From assembly GCF_001038625.1 (NCBI RefSeq), contig NZ_CP011803.1, forward strand, positions 3,720,001-3,784,000: DNA of 64,000 nt, given 5' to 3'. Every line of letters starts with the position of its first letter. Position 1 is the first letter of the stretch. The stretch is from Clostridium carboxidivorans P7. GTDB taxonomy: Bacteria > Bacillota > Clostridia > Clostridiales > Clostridiaceae. The position numbers and the translations under genes were made by a program. Below, one piece after another: positions 25,692-35,249 of the stretch. Below the pieces are notes generated by a model. The model searched no databases. It was not told the origin of the DNA and saw only the letters and a program-made list of their open reading frames with translations.

Positions 25692-26555
25692 TTATATGTC
25701 TAGTCCTTTAAATACATCATTTGATTTCTTTACAGTTTCAGTTGTTTGTGTCTCTGTCTCAGTTTGCTTTGATATTCCTCTTGCTTTTTCTACTGCTGCA
25801 ATTCTCTCATCTATAGGCTTTAATGAATCTGCTACAGCTGATTTTACTATTTCAGATATATCTTCCTTGTTAACTTCTTTCTTAGACCCATCTGAACCAT
25901 CTTCTTTTTCAATTTTGTCTAATCTATCAGTGATAGGCTTTAAACCTTCACCTAATGCCGATTTTACTATTTCAGTTATCTCCTCTTTTTTCACTTCTTC
26001 ATCTCCTCCTTCAGAATTGTTTGTGGTTTCAACTTCATCTACTATAGATTGAAGCGCAGTTATTGCACCTTTAATGTTATCCAATCGAGCAGTAGCTATT
26101 TTCTTACCTGCCTTTTCTATAGGCTCTGCCTTAAGCTGTTCAGCACATTTGTTAATACCAACCTGGTCTAACTGATTTAACACATAAGTTTTAAAAGCAT
26201 CAATTTGAGTTCCTATTTGAGCCTTTTTATCCGTTATGGTATCATCAGCAAGAATATTATACATAACAGTTCTTAAGGTCCATCTGGCATTATCTAAGTT
26301 GTCAGATACATCTTGTGCTGCTATAGCTCCTGCAAAGTCAGTTGGTGGCTTTGGCTTACCATCAGCCTTTTGAACTTCTTTTTTCCCTGCAAAGAATGAT
26401 TTAACTACATTAAAAAAACCCTTAACATCATCATCTACTGAATTAGTTTCGGGTTCTTGATAATCATCACTTTTATAGATTTGTATTTTCTGCTTATTGG
26501 CTCCTTTTTTAACTAAAGATATAAAATTAATATCCATATCAGTCATTTGTGGCAC
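25692..26555 (-). CDS. Capsid scaffold-like protein (XkdF C-terminal type)
   Basis: About 287 residues. The start at GTG 26555 has AAGGAGGT 7 bases upstream. DMDINFISLVKKGANKQKIQI is the usual start of the XkdF scaffold part; three coiled repeats (EITEIVKSALGEGLKPITDR, DISEIVKSAVADSLKPIDER) follow. In other phages protease and scaffold are fused; here they are two overlapping genes. Confidence 0.75.
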   Translation of the reverse strand: MPQMTDMDINFISLVKKGANKQKIQIYKSDDYQEPETNSVDDDVKGFFNVVKSFFAGKKEVQKADGKPKPPTDFAGAIAAQDVSDNLDNARWTLRTVMYNILADDTITDKKAQIGTQIDAFKTYVLNQLDQVGINKCAEQLKAEPIEKAGKKIATARLDNIKGAITALQSIVDEVETTNNSEGGDEEVKKEEITEIVKSALGEGLKPITDRLDKIEKEDGSDGSKKEVNKEDISEIVKSAVADSLKPIDERIAAVEKARGISKQTETETQTTETVKKSNDVFKGLDI

Positions 26556-27000
26556 TCTCTTCACCTCCTTCTTCAGGTGTTATATAAATTGCAGTACCCC
26601 CAATGCTGAAACCTGTAATCTCTTTCTTTTGTATTTGCTTCCAGGCTGCATCATCAGTAACTTCTACTGCTGCACACCAATCATCCTGTTTTGCGCTAAT
26701 GTCTGGTATATCAGTTTTAGCTATATAATTTTCTACTACAAAACCATATCCACCTTTTTCATTATGGCCCTTATCTACTCCTGCTTTAGATATAGATTGT
26801 GTTAGAGCCAACTTTTTACCAAAGCTATGACAAGCTTTTTTAACATCATCTACAGTTGCCCAATCTCCTTGAGTGTCTATATGATCTTCTGGTGTACCAT
26901 CTTCTTTAAAAACTTTTGATGGTCTATACACAACACCTTCAACTATATGATTCTGTTCATCTACTTTAGATATTTTCACTTCAAAATTTTTGGCTGGCAT
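26539..27000 (-). CDS. Capsid maturation protease (XkdF-like)
   Basis: 153 residues. VEGVVYRPSKVFKEDGTPED, CHSFGKKLALTQSISKAGVD, then DDWCAAVEVTDDAAWKQIQK and GFSIGGTAIYI are signature strings of the XkdF serine protease (S78-type). It cleaves scaffold and capsid protein during head maturation. Overlaps the scaffold gene. Confidence 0.85.
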   Translation of the reverse strand: MPAKNFEVKISKVDEQNHIVEGVVYRPSKVFKEDGTPEDHIDTQGDWATVDDVKKACHSFGKKLALTQSISKAGVDKGHNEKGGYGFVVENYIAKTDIPDISAKQDDWCAAVEVTDDAAWKQIQKKEITGFSIGGTAIYITPEEGGEESATND

Positions 27001-27032
27001 TTTTTCATCACCTCTATTTATTGCTTTCTATA

Positions 27033-27350
27033 TTAAGTATGTTTATTTTTTAGCTTTTTCCAAAACTCGTATACTGTCTTATCTTTCTTAAACAATTGAC
27101 GCTGTTCTCTTTTAAATACCTCATCAAGCAATTCTTCAGTTGGATAATTTTTAAGTTCCTTTTCAATAGTTGCAAAAGCAATTTCACCATTTACATGACA
27201 TGTTTCAGGAATAAAAGTCATTGTTACTACTGGAATAGTATCCATAGATTTATCTATTGCTACTTTCTTTAATCTACTAGATACATCTTTACCATCTATA
27301 GATGCTTCAAGTTCATAGGGTCCTTCACCTATTTTAATATCAATATTCAT
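27033..27350 (-). CDS. Hypothetical head-region protein
   Basis: 105 residues. The N-terminal half looks like a beta-sheet domain (IGEGPYELEASIDGKDVSSR, VVTMTFIPE); the C-terminal half is charged and helical (EVFKREQRQLFKKDKTVYEF). One base separates it from the next gene. No family recognised. Confidence 0.5.
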   Translation of the reverse strand: MNIDIKIGEGPYELEASIDGKDVSSRLKKVAIDKSMDTIPVVTMTFIPETCHVNGEIAFATIEKELKNYPTEELLDEVFKREQRQLFKKDKTVYEFWKKLKNKHT

Positions 27351-27689
27351 TTATTTTCTTCTCCTATACTTAGAACTACATTTAATTAGTTTTCTGGCCA
27401 ATGCATCTGCTACCTTACCAATATTAATGGCATTATTATCTGCATCTAACGTAATCTCTAAATGGGCAAGTTTTTTAGAGTGCCCAAGGCTTTTTCTGCA
27501 TACATTATCGGTTATTCGCTCTAAGTGCAGCAATGTCTCTTTTTCAAAGGAAAAACCATTTTTAACACATTCCTTTTGATACTTACATGTACTACATGAA
27601 TTGCATACAATCTCTTTTAATTCTTGAACATGCTTTGATAAACAAAACATTTCTTTTTCATTTAAGAATTTTTCTGATTCATTATCCAT
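27351..27689 (-). CDS. Cys-containing hypothetical protein
   Basis: 112 residues. CNSCSTCKYQKEC at residues 29-41 is a possible metal-binding cluster; the rest is helical with a basic KYRRRK end. Lies between the morphogenesis gene and the protease gene. Function unknown. Confidence 0.5.
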   Translation of the reverse strand: MDNESEKFLNEKEMFCLSKHVQELKEIVCNSCSTCKYQKECVKNGFSFEKETLLHLERITDNVCRKSLGHSKKLAHLEITLDADNNAINIGKVADALARKLIKCSSKYRRRK

Positions 27690-27750
27690 AGTTTCTCATC
27701 CTCCAAAATTACTCTAAGCTTTCTCCTTCAAATCTTTGAGTTGATATTCT

Positions 27751-28017
27751 TTACTTCATGCTATTGCTCTTTTTTATATTTTCTATTATCCTTTTTCTAA
27801 CTTCTTCGACTAATTCATCAAATGAAATAGTATGTTCCTTTTGCGATCTTAACTTACACTGTATCTCTGATCTAAACTCAACTAATTTTTCTTCTAAATT
27901 TCTATCCACTTTAGTAAGTTCTTTTGTCACTTTAATTCTCTTAGTATCTACACAAATAGAACTAATAAGAAGAATTATAATTGATACATTTAATACTATA
28001 TCCAACATTGCACTCAC
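27751..28017 (-). CDS. Small single-pass membrane protein
   Basis: 88 residues. Residues 4-22 (MLDIVLNVSIIILLISSIC) form one membrane helix, and a charged coiled-coil tail follows. Sits just downstream of the head morphogenesis gene. No family recognised; an unusual place for a membrane protein in a head operon. Confidence 0.5.
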   Translation of the reverse strand: MSAMLDIVLNVSIIILLISSICVDTKRIKVTKELTKVDRNLEEKLVEFRSEIQCKLRSQKEHTISFDELVEEVRKRIIENIKKSNSMK

Positions 28018-28029
28018 CCCTTATAAAAA

Positions 28030-28977
28030 TTATTCATCTAAACTTTCTCCCTCAAATATTGGAACTGTAGTACATCTGCAATGAACAACCTCTTTTGCTG
28101 GAGCACCTAATGAACTATCTCCTGGGAACATAAGCTTGTATCCTCCAACATTAAAAGGTTCATCTACTTTTCTTTTCTGACCATTAGCAGCTGCATGGTC
28201 CGATCTAGTTCTACCATCATGTGCTGAAAGCCACTGTTTACCTATAACAAAATCACATTGATTGTAGCCTTCAAATTCTCCTGCATTACTGGCTGATATT
28301 GTTTCAGTTCTGGCTACTCTTATAGCTCTAGTCCTATTAAACTCTGTAAGGTTATCCATCCTACTTGCTAATTCATCCATGCTTTCACCAGCTTTATATC
28401 CTTCTACTAGAGATTTAACTACAGCATCATGAGTTGTCTGCTGAACTTCTGGAGAAAATTTAATAACATGATTTTTTATCCATTCAACAGAATTTTTATT
28501 AAAGAATTTTTCATCAAAATAGGATGGCTTTTCTTCATCATCTTTTTGCTTTCCCCAATCGGGATCTTCAACTTTTATTTTTGATTGAAAGGTTTTTGCT
28601 AAATCCTCAACACTTTTCTTTGCTAAATCTTTTATATACTGCTGAATTAAAGGCTGCATCTTCTTACTTAATTTTTTAATGTATTTATCCTCGTCTGAAA
28701 ATAAAATAGCTTCTAGATTTTTCTCTAAGGATTGTGCTGCTATTTCATCCTCTGCAGCATTTTTTATTCTTGCAATATAATCCTTTTTCTGTTTATTAAA
28801 GAAGTCCGTCATAACTTTTTCTACATCTCTTGAAAATTGTTCTGCATCACTTATCCAAATTTTATTGCCTTGAACCTTTGCAAAATAATCCTTTGTATCT
28901 GTGTCAGCTTTAGCTATAGCCTTTTTTAATCCTATCGAAAGAGCCTTTAATACTTTTTTTCTTCTACTCATCCCCAA
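28030..28977 (-). CDS. Head morphogenesis protein (SPP1 gp7/Mu F-like)
   Basis: 315 residues. The C-terminal half carries the family marks: RVARTETISASNAGEFEGYN, KQWLSAHDGRTRSDHAAANG and KEVVHCRCTTVPIFEG. The N-terminal part is helical. It is a minor head protein found next to the portal and overlaps it by 14 bases. Confidence 0.88.
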   Translation of the reverse strand: MGMSRRKKVLKALSIGLKKAIAKADTDTKDYFAKVQGNKIWISDAEQFSRDVEKVMTDFFNKQKKDYIARIKNAAEDEIAAQSLEKNLEAILFSDEDKYIKKLSKKMQPLIQQYIKDLAKKSVEDLAKTFQSKIKVEDPDWGKQKDDEEKPSYFDEKFFNKNSVEWIKNHVIKFSPEVQQTTHDAVVKSLVEGYKAGESMDELASRMDNLTEFNRTRAIRVARTETISASNAGEFEGYNQCDFVIGKQWLSAHDGRTRSDHAAANGQKRKVDEPFNVGGYKLMFPGDSSLGAPAKEVVHCRCTTVPIFEGESLDE

Positions 28978-30505
28978 GAGCTCCCTCTACTGCTAACTGA
29001 ATATCCTTTAAAGCTTCTAGTATTCCATTTTCATCAGATTTTTGAACAGCATTTTGTAACTGTTGAGCCTGCTTTTGAAGTTCTAACTCTTTCAAAGTTA
29101 TTTGTAGTGGTTGATTAGCCCAATCACCTTCAAATTGCTCAAATTCTTTTCCTAATAGTTGACCCATTGCATCTAAAACCATATTAGGAGTTGCTGCACC
29201 ACATGTTATATATGGATACAAGGCTCTTGCTATCTCTCCATTATCAGTTATCCTTGGAGATTTAAGAAACATTGAAACATTTTTTATTTCTAACTTAGTT
29301 TTTAAAAGATTATTAAGCCTGAATCCTAGATCTTCCCTCTCAGGCTGAAAAACCTGTTCCTCGGTAAGTTGCCTTGCAGTATCTGCAGTAGCTTTATTAT
29401 AGTCCTGACTTTCTCCTGTATATATTGGGGGTAATCTATATGCTGATCTTATATTAGTTCTATTATTTTTACAGTATTCTTGAAACAATGCATCATCTTG
29501 AAGTATCTCAGCTAACTTTTCAAATCTTATATTAACTTTATTAGACTTTTCTTCAGTTCCTAATAATCCATCACCATCTTTAAATCCTTCAGCTTCAAGT
29601 ACTAAATAGCCATGTTGTGCACTTTCACCTTTTGAATTTTTAAGCATATCTATGGATGATTGTGTTAGTTGTCCATTCTCCACGACTATTGCTAATGGTA
29701 TGTGCCTGCCATCATCAAAGTAATTATAATTAAGTTCCTGAGCCTTTCTGCTGCCTTGAAGATTTAGCACGTTTCCTAAATATCGAGGTAGCCCATATTC
29801 TGTATAAGGACAGTAAATATTGAAAAACATTATTGAAGTTGCCTTTCTTTCCTCAGGAATATTTTCGCCATATTCACCTGTATTACAATCCATGTCCCGT
29901 GGATCTCCAAATTCTTTAAAGTAAACAGTGTTAATCCCTCTTATCTGAACAAATTTTCTAAACTTCTTTTTCCTTTTTATAGTTACTTCTTTTCCATTTT
30001 CATCAGTTATAACCACATCAATATCAACTAATATATCCTCTCTCTTACACATTCTTAAAGTATGTCCTGGTATATGCTCAAATCCCGCTGGATTGTTTAA
30101 CCCATCAGGTATAACTTCAATAGCCCCCCAGCCAAGCTTTTCCCTATCATCAATAACTTTCTTCATAATTTCAACAAAAGATTCATCAAAATTACAGTAT
30201 TTAAAGAAGTTATCATATTTATTCCATTCTAAATCTAATTGTTTTTTAGTTGCTTCATCTGATTTATCATAATCAATGTCATACTTAAAACTGTATCCAA
30301 AACCAACTATATTAGTTTTATAAGCTTCTATGCATTGTTGCAATATATCACTTTGCTCTGGTAGTCTTATTAAAAGCTCAGGATCATAAAGTGGTGCTAT
30401 TACTCCATTGTTATATAATCCTGTAAATGGGTCCTTGTCTATTTGTCTACTTTGACCTACTGCATCATTTGCAACTATTTTCTTAACTACTACTGTGTTG
30501 TTCAT
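28964..30505 (-). CDS. Phage portal protein
   Basis: 513 residues. Portal family strings include PLYDPELLIRLPEQSDILQQ, CIEAYKTNIVGFGYSF, FEHIPGHTLRMCKRE, YCKNNRTNIRSAYRLPPIYT. Forms the dodecameric gate at the head vertex. Lies between the large terminase and head morphogenesis genes. Confidence 0.92.
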   Translation of the reverse strand: MNNTVVVKKIVANDAVGQSRQIDKDPFTGLYNNGVIAPLYDPELLIRLPEQSDILQQCIEAYKTNIVGFGYSFKYDIDYDKSDEATKKQLDLEWNKYDNFFKYCNFDESFVEIMKKVIDDREKLGWGAIEVIPDGLNNPAGFEHIPGHTLRMCKREDILVDIDVVITDENGKEVTIKRKKKFRKFVQIRGINTVYFKEFGDPRDMDCNTGEYGENIPEERKATSIMFFNIYCPYTEYGLPRYLGNVLNLQGSRKAQELNYNYFDDGRHIPLAIVVENGQLTQSSIDMLKNSKGESAQHGYLVLEAEGFKDGDGLLGTEEKSNKVNIRFEKLAEILQDDALFQEYCKNNRTNIRSAYRLPPIYTGESQDYNKATADTARQLTEEQVFQPEREDLGFRLNNLLKTKLEIKNVSMFLKSPRITDNGEIARALYPYITCGAATPNMVLDAMGQLLGKEFEQFEGDWANQPLQITLKELELQKQAQQLQNAVQKSDENGILEALKDIQLAVEGALGDE

Positions 30506-31914
30506 ATTCTACCTGCTCTACCTCCTTTCTGTCTTTCGTTAACTTGTTCTTTTACTGGTAAACATGCTAAAGTAACTGCATCAGCTCTATCCGGTGATTT
30601 AAGTCCTCTAGCTTTCATTTCTTTTTTAGATTCAATTTTAATTTTTCCTGATGAATGATAAATATATTTTCTACAAGACAGCTGCCCTACTAAATCATCA
30701 TCGTTAGGAAGTATTAACTCACACTTTTTACCTCCAGATATGTCAATTAAATCTCTTACTATGCTCCACAAATAAGTGGTTATATCATAGTAAAATTTAT
30801 TATGAATTGATATGGATAAATTAACCGGATATATTGTAATCCAATCTAATCCTTTATCTCTTTTTACTTCCTTAATTCTGTCTGTTACTCCCCCACCAAG
30901 TCCAGTATCATCAATTTTTACTTTTATTTTGCCACCCTGCTTAAAATACTCTGGATATTTTTCTCTTAAATTAGTGCAAGAAAAAAGAACATCTCCTGCT
31001 GTTCTCATTAAATCCTGGCCTCTTCTTATCAAAAGAGGATCTACTTTATTATTTATTTTCTTAGCTATTACTGTATCATCATCCCCAAATCTAGCAACGT
31101 CCACACCTAAATCAATGCTTTCAGTATCTCTTTCTACATACTCAGTCATTATGGATTGCTCTATAAATTCAAGTGGAATGAATACATCATCCTCTTGTTT
31201 TGGAAACTCTCCATCAACTCTAACTCTTACTACATTTGAATCTTCTCCATACTTTCTAATAAGTGACTCTATATTATCTTTATTGGTCCTTTTAACATTC
31301 CTGGCATTAACTTTTACAGTGTAATAATCAACCTTATCCTTAAAAAAAGCATCATGGAATATTCCAGTTGTTTTAGTTGGATTCCCTAATAGTAATAGTC
31401 TGTTATCCTTATGGCCTAAAGTACCTAATATAGCCTCTAATATTTTATCTTCTACACCGGAGGCTTCATCCACAACAAAAAGCATATACTGCTCATGATA
31501 TCCCTGCATATTTTCAGGTCTTGTAGCAGTTTTTGCAGTTGCATACCATACAGCTCCATAACCACTCATTTCAATTCTAGTTTTCTTCCATATGATTTTT
31601 CCATCAAGTATGGTCCCAGTTAACCATTTGTTTATTTCAGCCCAAAGTACATCATGTAGTTGCTGCTTTGTGGGTGCAGTAGCAATTATTCTTGCATATG
31701 GATGCATGGCAATATACCATAAAATTAAACATGCTGTAAAAGCTGTTTTTCCTACACCCTGTCCACTTCTTATTGCAGTTTTAGGATTATCCCTTACACT
31801 TTTACCTGCTTCATTCTGCCAATTATCAGGATAAAAATTAAGTATGTCTTCAAAGAAACCTATAGGATCATTAAAGTATGTGGTAACTATCTTAACCCAA
31901 AAATCATTATTCAT
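30502..31914 (-). CDS. terL: Terminase large subunit
   Basis: About 470 residues; start at ATG 31914, after GGTGG. ATPase: [10 protein letters not shown] near residue 53 and Walker [11 protein letters not shown] near 147. Nuclease half: [17 protein letters not shown] and [14 protein letters not shown] with acidic metal ligands. It powers DNA packaging and cuts the concatemer. Confidence 0.93.
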   Translation of the reverse strand: MNNDFWVKIVTTYFNDPIGFFEDILNFYPDNWQNEAGKSVRDNPKTAIRSGQGVGKTAFTACLILWYIAMHPYARIIATAPTKQQLHDVLWAEINKWLTGTILDGKIIWKKTRIEMSGYGAVWYATAKTATRPENMQGYHEQYMLFVVDEASGVEDKILEAILGTLGHKDNRLLLLGNPTKTTGIFHDAFFKDKVDYYTVKVNARNVKRTNKDNIESLIRKYGEDSNVVRVRVDGEFPKQEDDVFIPLEFIEQSIMTEYVERDTESIDLGVDVARFGDDDTVIAKKINNKVDPLLIRRGQDLMRTAGDVLFSCTNLREKYPEYFKQGGKIKVKIDDTGLGGGVTDRIKEVKRDKGLDWITIYPVNLSISIHNKFYYDITTYLWSIVRDLIDISGGKKCELILPNDDDLVGQLSCRKYIYHSSGKIKIESKKEMKARGLKSPDRADAVTLACLPVKEQVNERQKGGRAGRI

Positions 31915-32695
31915 TGCTGCCACCATTCTTCCTTTTATCCATGGCCTGAAGAACTGCTTTAGCTAAATCATTATCTTTATTACCATCACCTGTTGTTTTT
32001 TCTATATCAACTTTTAGCTTATTAATTCTAAGTTTCTGTTCTTCTGTAGCTAAATTCCAATTAGTATGCAGCATTTCATCATATTGCTTAATAAGGCTCC
32101 TAAGTTCTGACATGGCTCTTGATTGTGCTTGTAAAAATGTAGCCTGTCTATCCCATGCAAACTGAAACTCATATTCATACTCTTGTTCAGACTCATTTGT
32201 AGAAGTTTTTTGTGTGCTTCTATCTTTTGATTTAACTTTAGACCTTTTAAGTTCCTTAATCATTTCTTCTTTTTCAGTAACATTCATAATTCTTTGGGAC
32301 CTTGCTATTGCAGTATATTGAATTATAATATTTTCCCATAACATATCTAATGGATCTTTAACCATAATTTCCTCAACTATGTCTATTGTTTCAGGTGGAA
32401 AAATCTTAGAAAAAAAGCCATGGGTTTCAGCATTTTTATTACCTTTTGGGACACTGCTTTCATGACCTACTGAGTTTTTATTTCCTTTTGGTGCTCCTCT
32501 TTTTGTGTGCACACTTTTTTTATTTTTTTCTTCTTTTGTATGCACACCTTTTCTATTCCATTTATACCTTGTCTTCCATGATTTTATGGTATTCAAACTT
32601 ACATTATATTTTTCAGCTAAATCTTTATATTTCATGCCTTTAATGTAATCTTTTTTTGCCTGCTCTTTTATGTCTGGAGCTCTTATGTTTGCCAT
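31907..32695 (-). CDS. terS: Terminase small subunit (XtmA-like)
   Basis: 262 residues. [20 protein letters not shown] and [20 protein letters not shown] are the N-terminal DNA-binding domain, followed by a basic [11 protein letters not shown] linker and helical C-terminus. It selects phage DNA for packaging. Overlaps terL by a few bases and follows a terminator. Confidence 0.9.
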   Translation of the reverse strand: MANIRAPDIKEQAKKDYIKGMKYKDLAEKYNVSLNTIKSWKTRYKWNRKGVHTKEEKNKKSVHTKRGAPKGNKNSVGHESSVPKGNKNAETHGFFSKIFPPETIDIVEEIMVKDPLDMLWENIIIQYTAIARSQRIMNVTEKEEMIKELKRSKVKSKDRSTQKTSTNESEQEYEYEFQFAWDRQATFLQAQSRAMSELRSLIKQYDEMLHTNWNLATEEQKLRINKLKVDIEKTTGDGNKDNDLAKAVLQAMDKRKNGGSNE

Positions 32696-32738
32696 ATCAC
32701 CACCTCATTGCTATATGCATTTGTTTTGTTTTGAACAT

Positions 32739-32766
32739 AAAAAAGAGCTTGTAGAAGCTCTTTTTT
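32739..32766 (-). terminator. Terminator between membrane gene and terS
   Basis: AAAAAAGAGCTT / AAGCTCTTTTTT stem with a 4-base loop, strong on both strands. It ends the membrane protein gene at 32765. Confidence 0.75.
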
Positions 32767-33202
32767 ATTTAGAAAATATTATAATAACTGCTACTACTAT
32801 AACTAAAATAAATATTATAGAAAATAAAAATTTAAGAAAAATTATATTTAGTATTAATAAAAGTATTCCTAAAATCAAATTAACTATGAATTTAATTTTG
32901 CTTATTTTTATGTTTTCATCATAATAATCTTCTAATAACTCTTCAATTATGGGTATTCTTGTAAATAAAGATAAAATTAATATAAAATTAATTATTAGTG
33001 CTATTATTCCTAAAAATAAACATAAAAAATATTTATCAGTTTTAATAAACATAAATACTAAGACTTCCCATAGCCCACCTGGCTTTGGTAAGTCTTTTAT
33101 AAATAATAAATACCCAATAACAGATATTGATTGAAAAGCTGCTAATATATAAAATATATTAGTATTTAGCACATTCTTTAAATACTTTGTAAATTTATGC
33201 AT
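32765..33202 (-). CDS. Membrane protein with several helices
   Basis: 145 residues with hydrophobic segments near 14-34, 55-78 and 105-143, a Lys-rich N-terminus and GGAGGT ribosome site. Flanked by a terminator and lying between early and late modules. No family recognised. Probably accessory (moron-like). Confidence 0.55.
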   Translation of the reverse strand: MHKFTKYLKNVLNTNIFYILAAFQSISVIGYLLFIKDLPKPGGLWEVLVFMFIKTDKYFLCLFLGIIALIINFILILSLFTRIPIIEELLEDYYDENIKISKIKFIVNLILGILLLILNIIFLKFLFSIIFILVIVVAVIIIFSK

Positions 33203-33311
33203 AATATCACCTCCATAACCTACATATTCTCCATAATTTTCAAATTTCCTTCCTAATTTTAGAGGAATTTAACATTTTGTGTTGAATATTCAATTATAAG
33301 GAGGTGATATT

Positions 33312-33452
33312 ATGTACCATACTGGTGATAAACCTGGTAAAGGTCATTACAGATGTACTGTCTGTGGTGAAGTGATTTATTTAGATCAAGATACAGATAC
33401 TTTACCACCATGCCCTAAATGTCATAAAACTGAGTTTACAAAAGTTGATTAA
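33312..33452 (+). CDS. Zinc-ribbon protein, 46 residues
   Basis: A plus-strand gene against the surrounding phage direction, with AAGGAGGTGAT before the ATG. YHTGDKPGKGHYRCTVCG, then LPPCPKCHKTEF: two CxxC pairs forming one zinc ribbon. Very short proteins of this form are common in clostridia. Its last bases overlap the convergent gene at 33436. Confidence 0.7.
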   Translation: MYHTGDKPGKGHYRCTVCGEVIYLDQDTDTLPPCPKCHKTEFTKVD

Positions 33453-33759
33453 TTCCTATGAACTTTTTAATTGACTCATCTGAATAACCAAAGGCTTTAC
33501 CTAGAATCCAATGATCAAAAACAGTCTTTGGTTGTTCAGGTAAATTCTTTATTATTTCTAACATATACTTTTCTTTATATATCCATATAGTTTTCCATCC
33601 TTCTGATAAATCTTCTATGTAAGCAAATAAATTATTTTTATTTATAATGCTTTCAGCTTCTTCTATGTACCTATCTTGTAATGGCATCATAGCCGTTGGT
33701 TTACCACGACTTACAAACTCACAATAAGACACTATTTTTCCTTTATTGAGATCATTCAT
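33436..33759 (-). CDS. Hypothetical protein, 107 residues
   Basis: The start is taken at MNDLNKGKIVSYCEF, preceded by AGAGGTAG; an ATG 17 codons upstream lacks a good site. The protein has a GYSDESIKKFI helix near the C-terminus and an aromatic core (WKTIWIYKEKYML). No family recognised. 3' end overlaps the plus-strand zinc ribbon gene. Confidence 0.5.
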   Translation of the reverse strand: MNDLNKGKIVSYCEFVSRGKPTAMMPLQDRYIEEAESIINKNNLFAYIEDLSEGWKTIWIYKEKYMLEIIKNLPEQPKTVFDHWILGKAFGYSDESIKKFIGINQLL

Positions 33760-33814
33760 GATACTACCTCTAAATAATTTTTTTACTATCTTATGCCAAA
33801 TACTTTTCAATTAT

Positions 33815-34033
33815 TTACCTAACCTGTTTAATAGCTCCATTAACTCTCCTATAACTTCTTTCCTGCATACATTCCTTAAGACTATCCGAAGCCTTTTCTT
33901 TTACAACTCTTTTACTATTGCAATAAGGACATGTTAAATACCTACCATTAGCCATATTGTCTACATCATCTGTTAGCAATACAAATTCTTTTTTACATGT
34001 TCTGCACCTATAGCTTGTATAAATATTTAACAT
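33815..34033 (-). CDS. Phage zinc-ribbon protein
   Basis: 72 residues. RCRTCKKEF at 9-17 and LTCPYCNSK at 34-42 make a CxxC-CxxC zinc ribbon; the tail SYRRVNGAIKQVR is basic. A type often found in Firmicute prophages near the terminase region, possibly regulatory. Function unknown. Confidence 0.65.
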   Translation of the reverse strand: MLNIYTSYRCRTCKKEFVLLTDDVDNMANGRYLTCPYCNSKRVVKEKASDSLKECMQERSYRRVNGAIKQVR

Positions 34034-34161
34034 ATTCCCACTTCCTTAAAATTTTATAATATATTTTTTATCATAAGGTTATATTTTTCTGTAATTTGGT
34101 TATACTCATAATTGTAAAAATTAATTCAAGTAAATTGATGTATAAAAATAAAAGGAGATTT

Positions 34162-34198
34162 AACTATGCATAGCCTGAATTATATTCAGGTCATAGTT
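34162..34198 (+). promoter_or_regulatory. Hairpin enclosing a start codon
   Basis: AACTATG (34162-34168) pairs perfectly with CATAGTT (34192-34198), and CCTGAAT (34174-34180) with ATTCAGG (34184-34190). The ATG start of the small plus-strand gene is inside the outer stem, with AAAGGAG just upstream. Translation is probably limited by this structure. Confidence 0.6.
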
Positions 34199-34306
34199 CT
34201 CTATATTTTGTTTTGTATTTTTAATAATAGCTACATTTCCATTGAAAAACATAATGGAAAAATAGTAAAAATTTTTAAATATAAAGGCAAAAATTATAAA
34301 GAATAA
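34166..34306 (+). CDS. Small membrane peptide, possible type I toxin
   Basis: 46 residues, plus strand, against the direction of the neighbouring phage operons. AAAGGAG lies 8 bases before the ATG. Residues 5-20 are hydrophobic (NYIQVIVLYILFCIF) and the C-terminus is strongly basic (GKIVKIFKYKGKNYKE). The start codon is in a hairpin and a terminator follows six bases after the stop. This combination is what small hydrophobic type I toxins look like. No antisense RNA could be confirmed, so an ordinary membrane peptide remains possible. Confidence 0.45.
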   Translation: MHSLNYIQVIVLYILFCIFNNSYISIEKHNGKIVKIFKYKGKNYKE

Positions 34307-34311
34307 CATGG

Positions 34312-34343
34312 CCCGAGAAGATTTTAAGTATCTTCCCGGGTTT
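34312..34343 (+). terminator. Terminator of the small plus-strand gene
   Basis: CCCGAGAAGAT / ATCTTCCCGGG stem with one A-C mismatch, a 7-base loop and TTT. GC-rich compared with the surroundings. Confidence 0.65.
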
Positions 34344-34364
34344 AATAAATCAAATAAATAAATA

Positions 34365-34401
34365 AAAAGAATCAACTGAAGTTAATCAATTGATTCTTTT
34401 T
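34365..34401 (-). terminator. Terminator at the end of the early operon
   Basis: AAAAGAATCAA / TTGATTCTTTT stem, symmetrical, so usable in both directions. It lies 80 bases after the last early gene (34484, minus strand) and marks the early/late boundary. Confidence 0.7.
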
Positions 34402-34483
34402 GCTATTGTCACCGATTTATAATCCCTGCTTTATGGCACAACCTTAAATTTCTAACTGTATATATTATATCACTTGACATACC

Positions 34484-34954
34484 CTAGTTACTGCCAACTT
34501 TATAAATTCTTAATCCTCTCTGATATGAAAATAATTCTCTCGCTTGCTTTAACCATCTATATATTGATCTCTCACCTGCAGGTATTTTAGTTGATGCAAC
34601 ATGTACTCTATCTTGTATATCACCTATAGTAAATTCTTTATCAGCATCCTTAAAATATACAATTTCTATTGCCTTTATTATATGTTTTTTATGCCTTGCT
34701 TCTAGTTCTGCTAAAACTTTATCTACTGCCTCCATATCATTGATTTCAGATATTCTTTCATTTACTGCTTTTTCTGCTGCAATAAGAGCCTGCTCTGTAG
34801 GTTTAGATATTCCATCTTTAACTTGTGTTTCTTTTTTCTTTATTTCATCTAATGCTTCAATGTATAGTTTCTGTTTATATTTTTCAGCTGACATTCCATT
34901 TTGAGCGTAAAACCTAAATGCAGCTGTTGCGTAATCTCTTAAGTAATCTTTCAT
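34484..34954 (-). CDS. Possible late-gene regulator
   Basis: 156 residues, start at MKDYLRDYATAAFRFYAQNG with AGGAGG 7 bases upstream (earlier ATG has none). A helical protein whose C-terminal part (PAGERSIYRWLKQARELFSY) looks like a DNA-binding helix-turn-helix. Its place as last early gene before the packaging genes is that of ArpU/RinA-type late regulators. The family call is from position and shape only. Confidence 0.45.
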   Translation of the reverse strand: MKDYLRDYATAAFRFYAQNGMSAEKYKQKLYIEALDEIKKKETQVKDGISKPTEQALIAAEKAVNERISEINDMEAVDKVLAELEARHKKHIIKAIEIVYFKDADKEFTIGDIQDRVHVASTKIPAGERSIYRWLKQARELFSYQRGLRIYKVGSN

Positions 34955-34964
34955 GCTTGTCCTC

Positions 34965-35237
34965 CTAAACCTTAAATTCTTTTTTCTTAGCCTGTTTAAA
35001 TTCATGTTTCATGATCTGTTTTTTAAATATCTTCCTAAATACCCCACTTAATAATTTCAATAGTTGATTTTCTTTTTTTAACTTTACAACATTAATAATT
35101 ACTACTTCTTCAGCTTTTAATGCAATTTTTATATGACATCCCAAACTTTCAACATCTAATTTATTTAAATCTAAAACTACACTTCCTATCGCAACTCTAT
35201 CACTCTTATAAACATAAGAAACTAGATACTTATTCAT
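34965..35237 (-). CDS. Hypothetical protein, 90 residues
   Basis: N-terminal beta-rich half (YLVSYVYKSDRVAIGSVVLD) followed by a very basic tail (FRKIFKKQIMKHEFKQAKKK). Ribosome site AGGGAG before the ATG. No family recognised. Fits nucleic-acid binding by charge only. Confidence 0.45.
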   Translation of the reverse strand: MNKYLVSYVYKSDRVAIGSVVLDLNKLDVESLGCHIKIALKAEEVVIINVVKLKKENQLLKLLSGVFRKIFKKQIMKHEFKQAKKKEFKV

Positions 35238-35249
35238 TTTTATTCTCCC

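Noticed and set aside
34160..34375. Minus-strand 71-codon hydrophobic frame
   Set aside because: It is the complement of the small plus-strand gene and its terminator, with no ribosome site.
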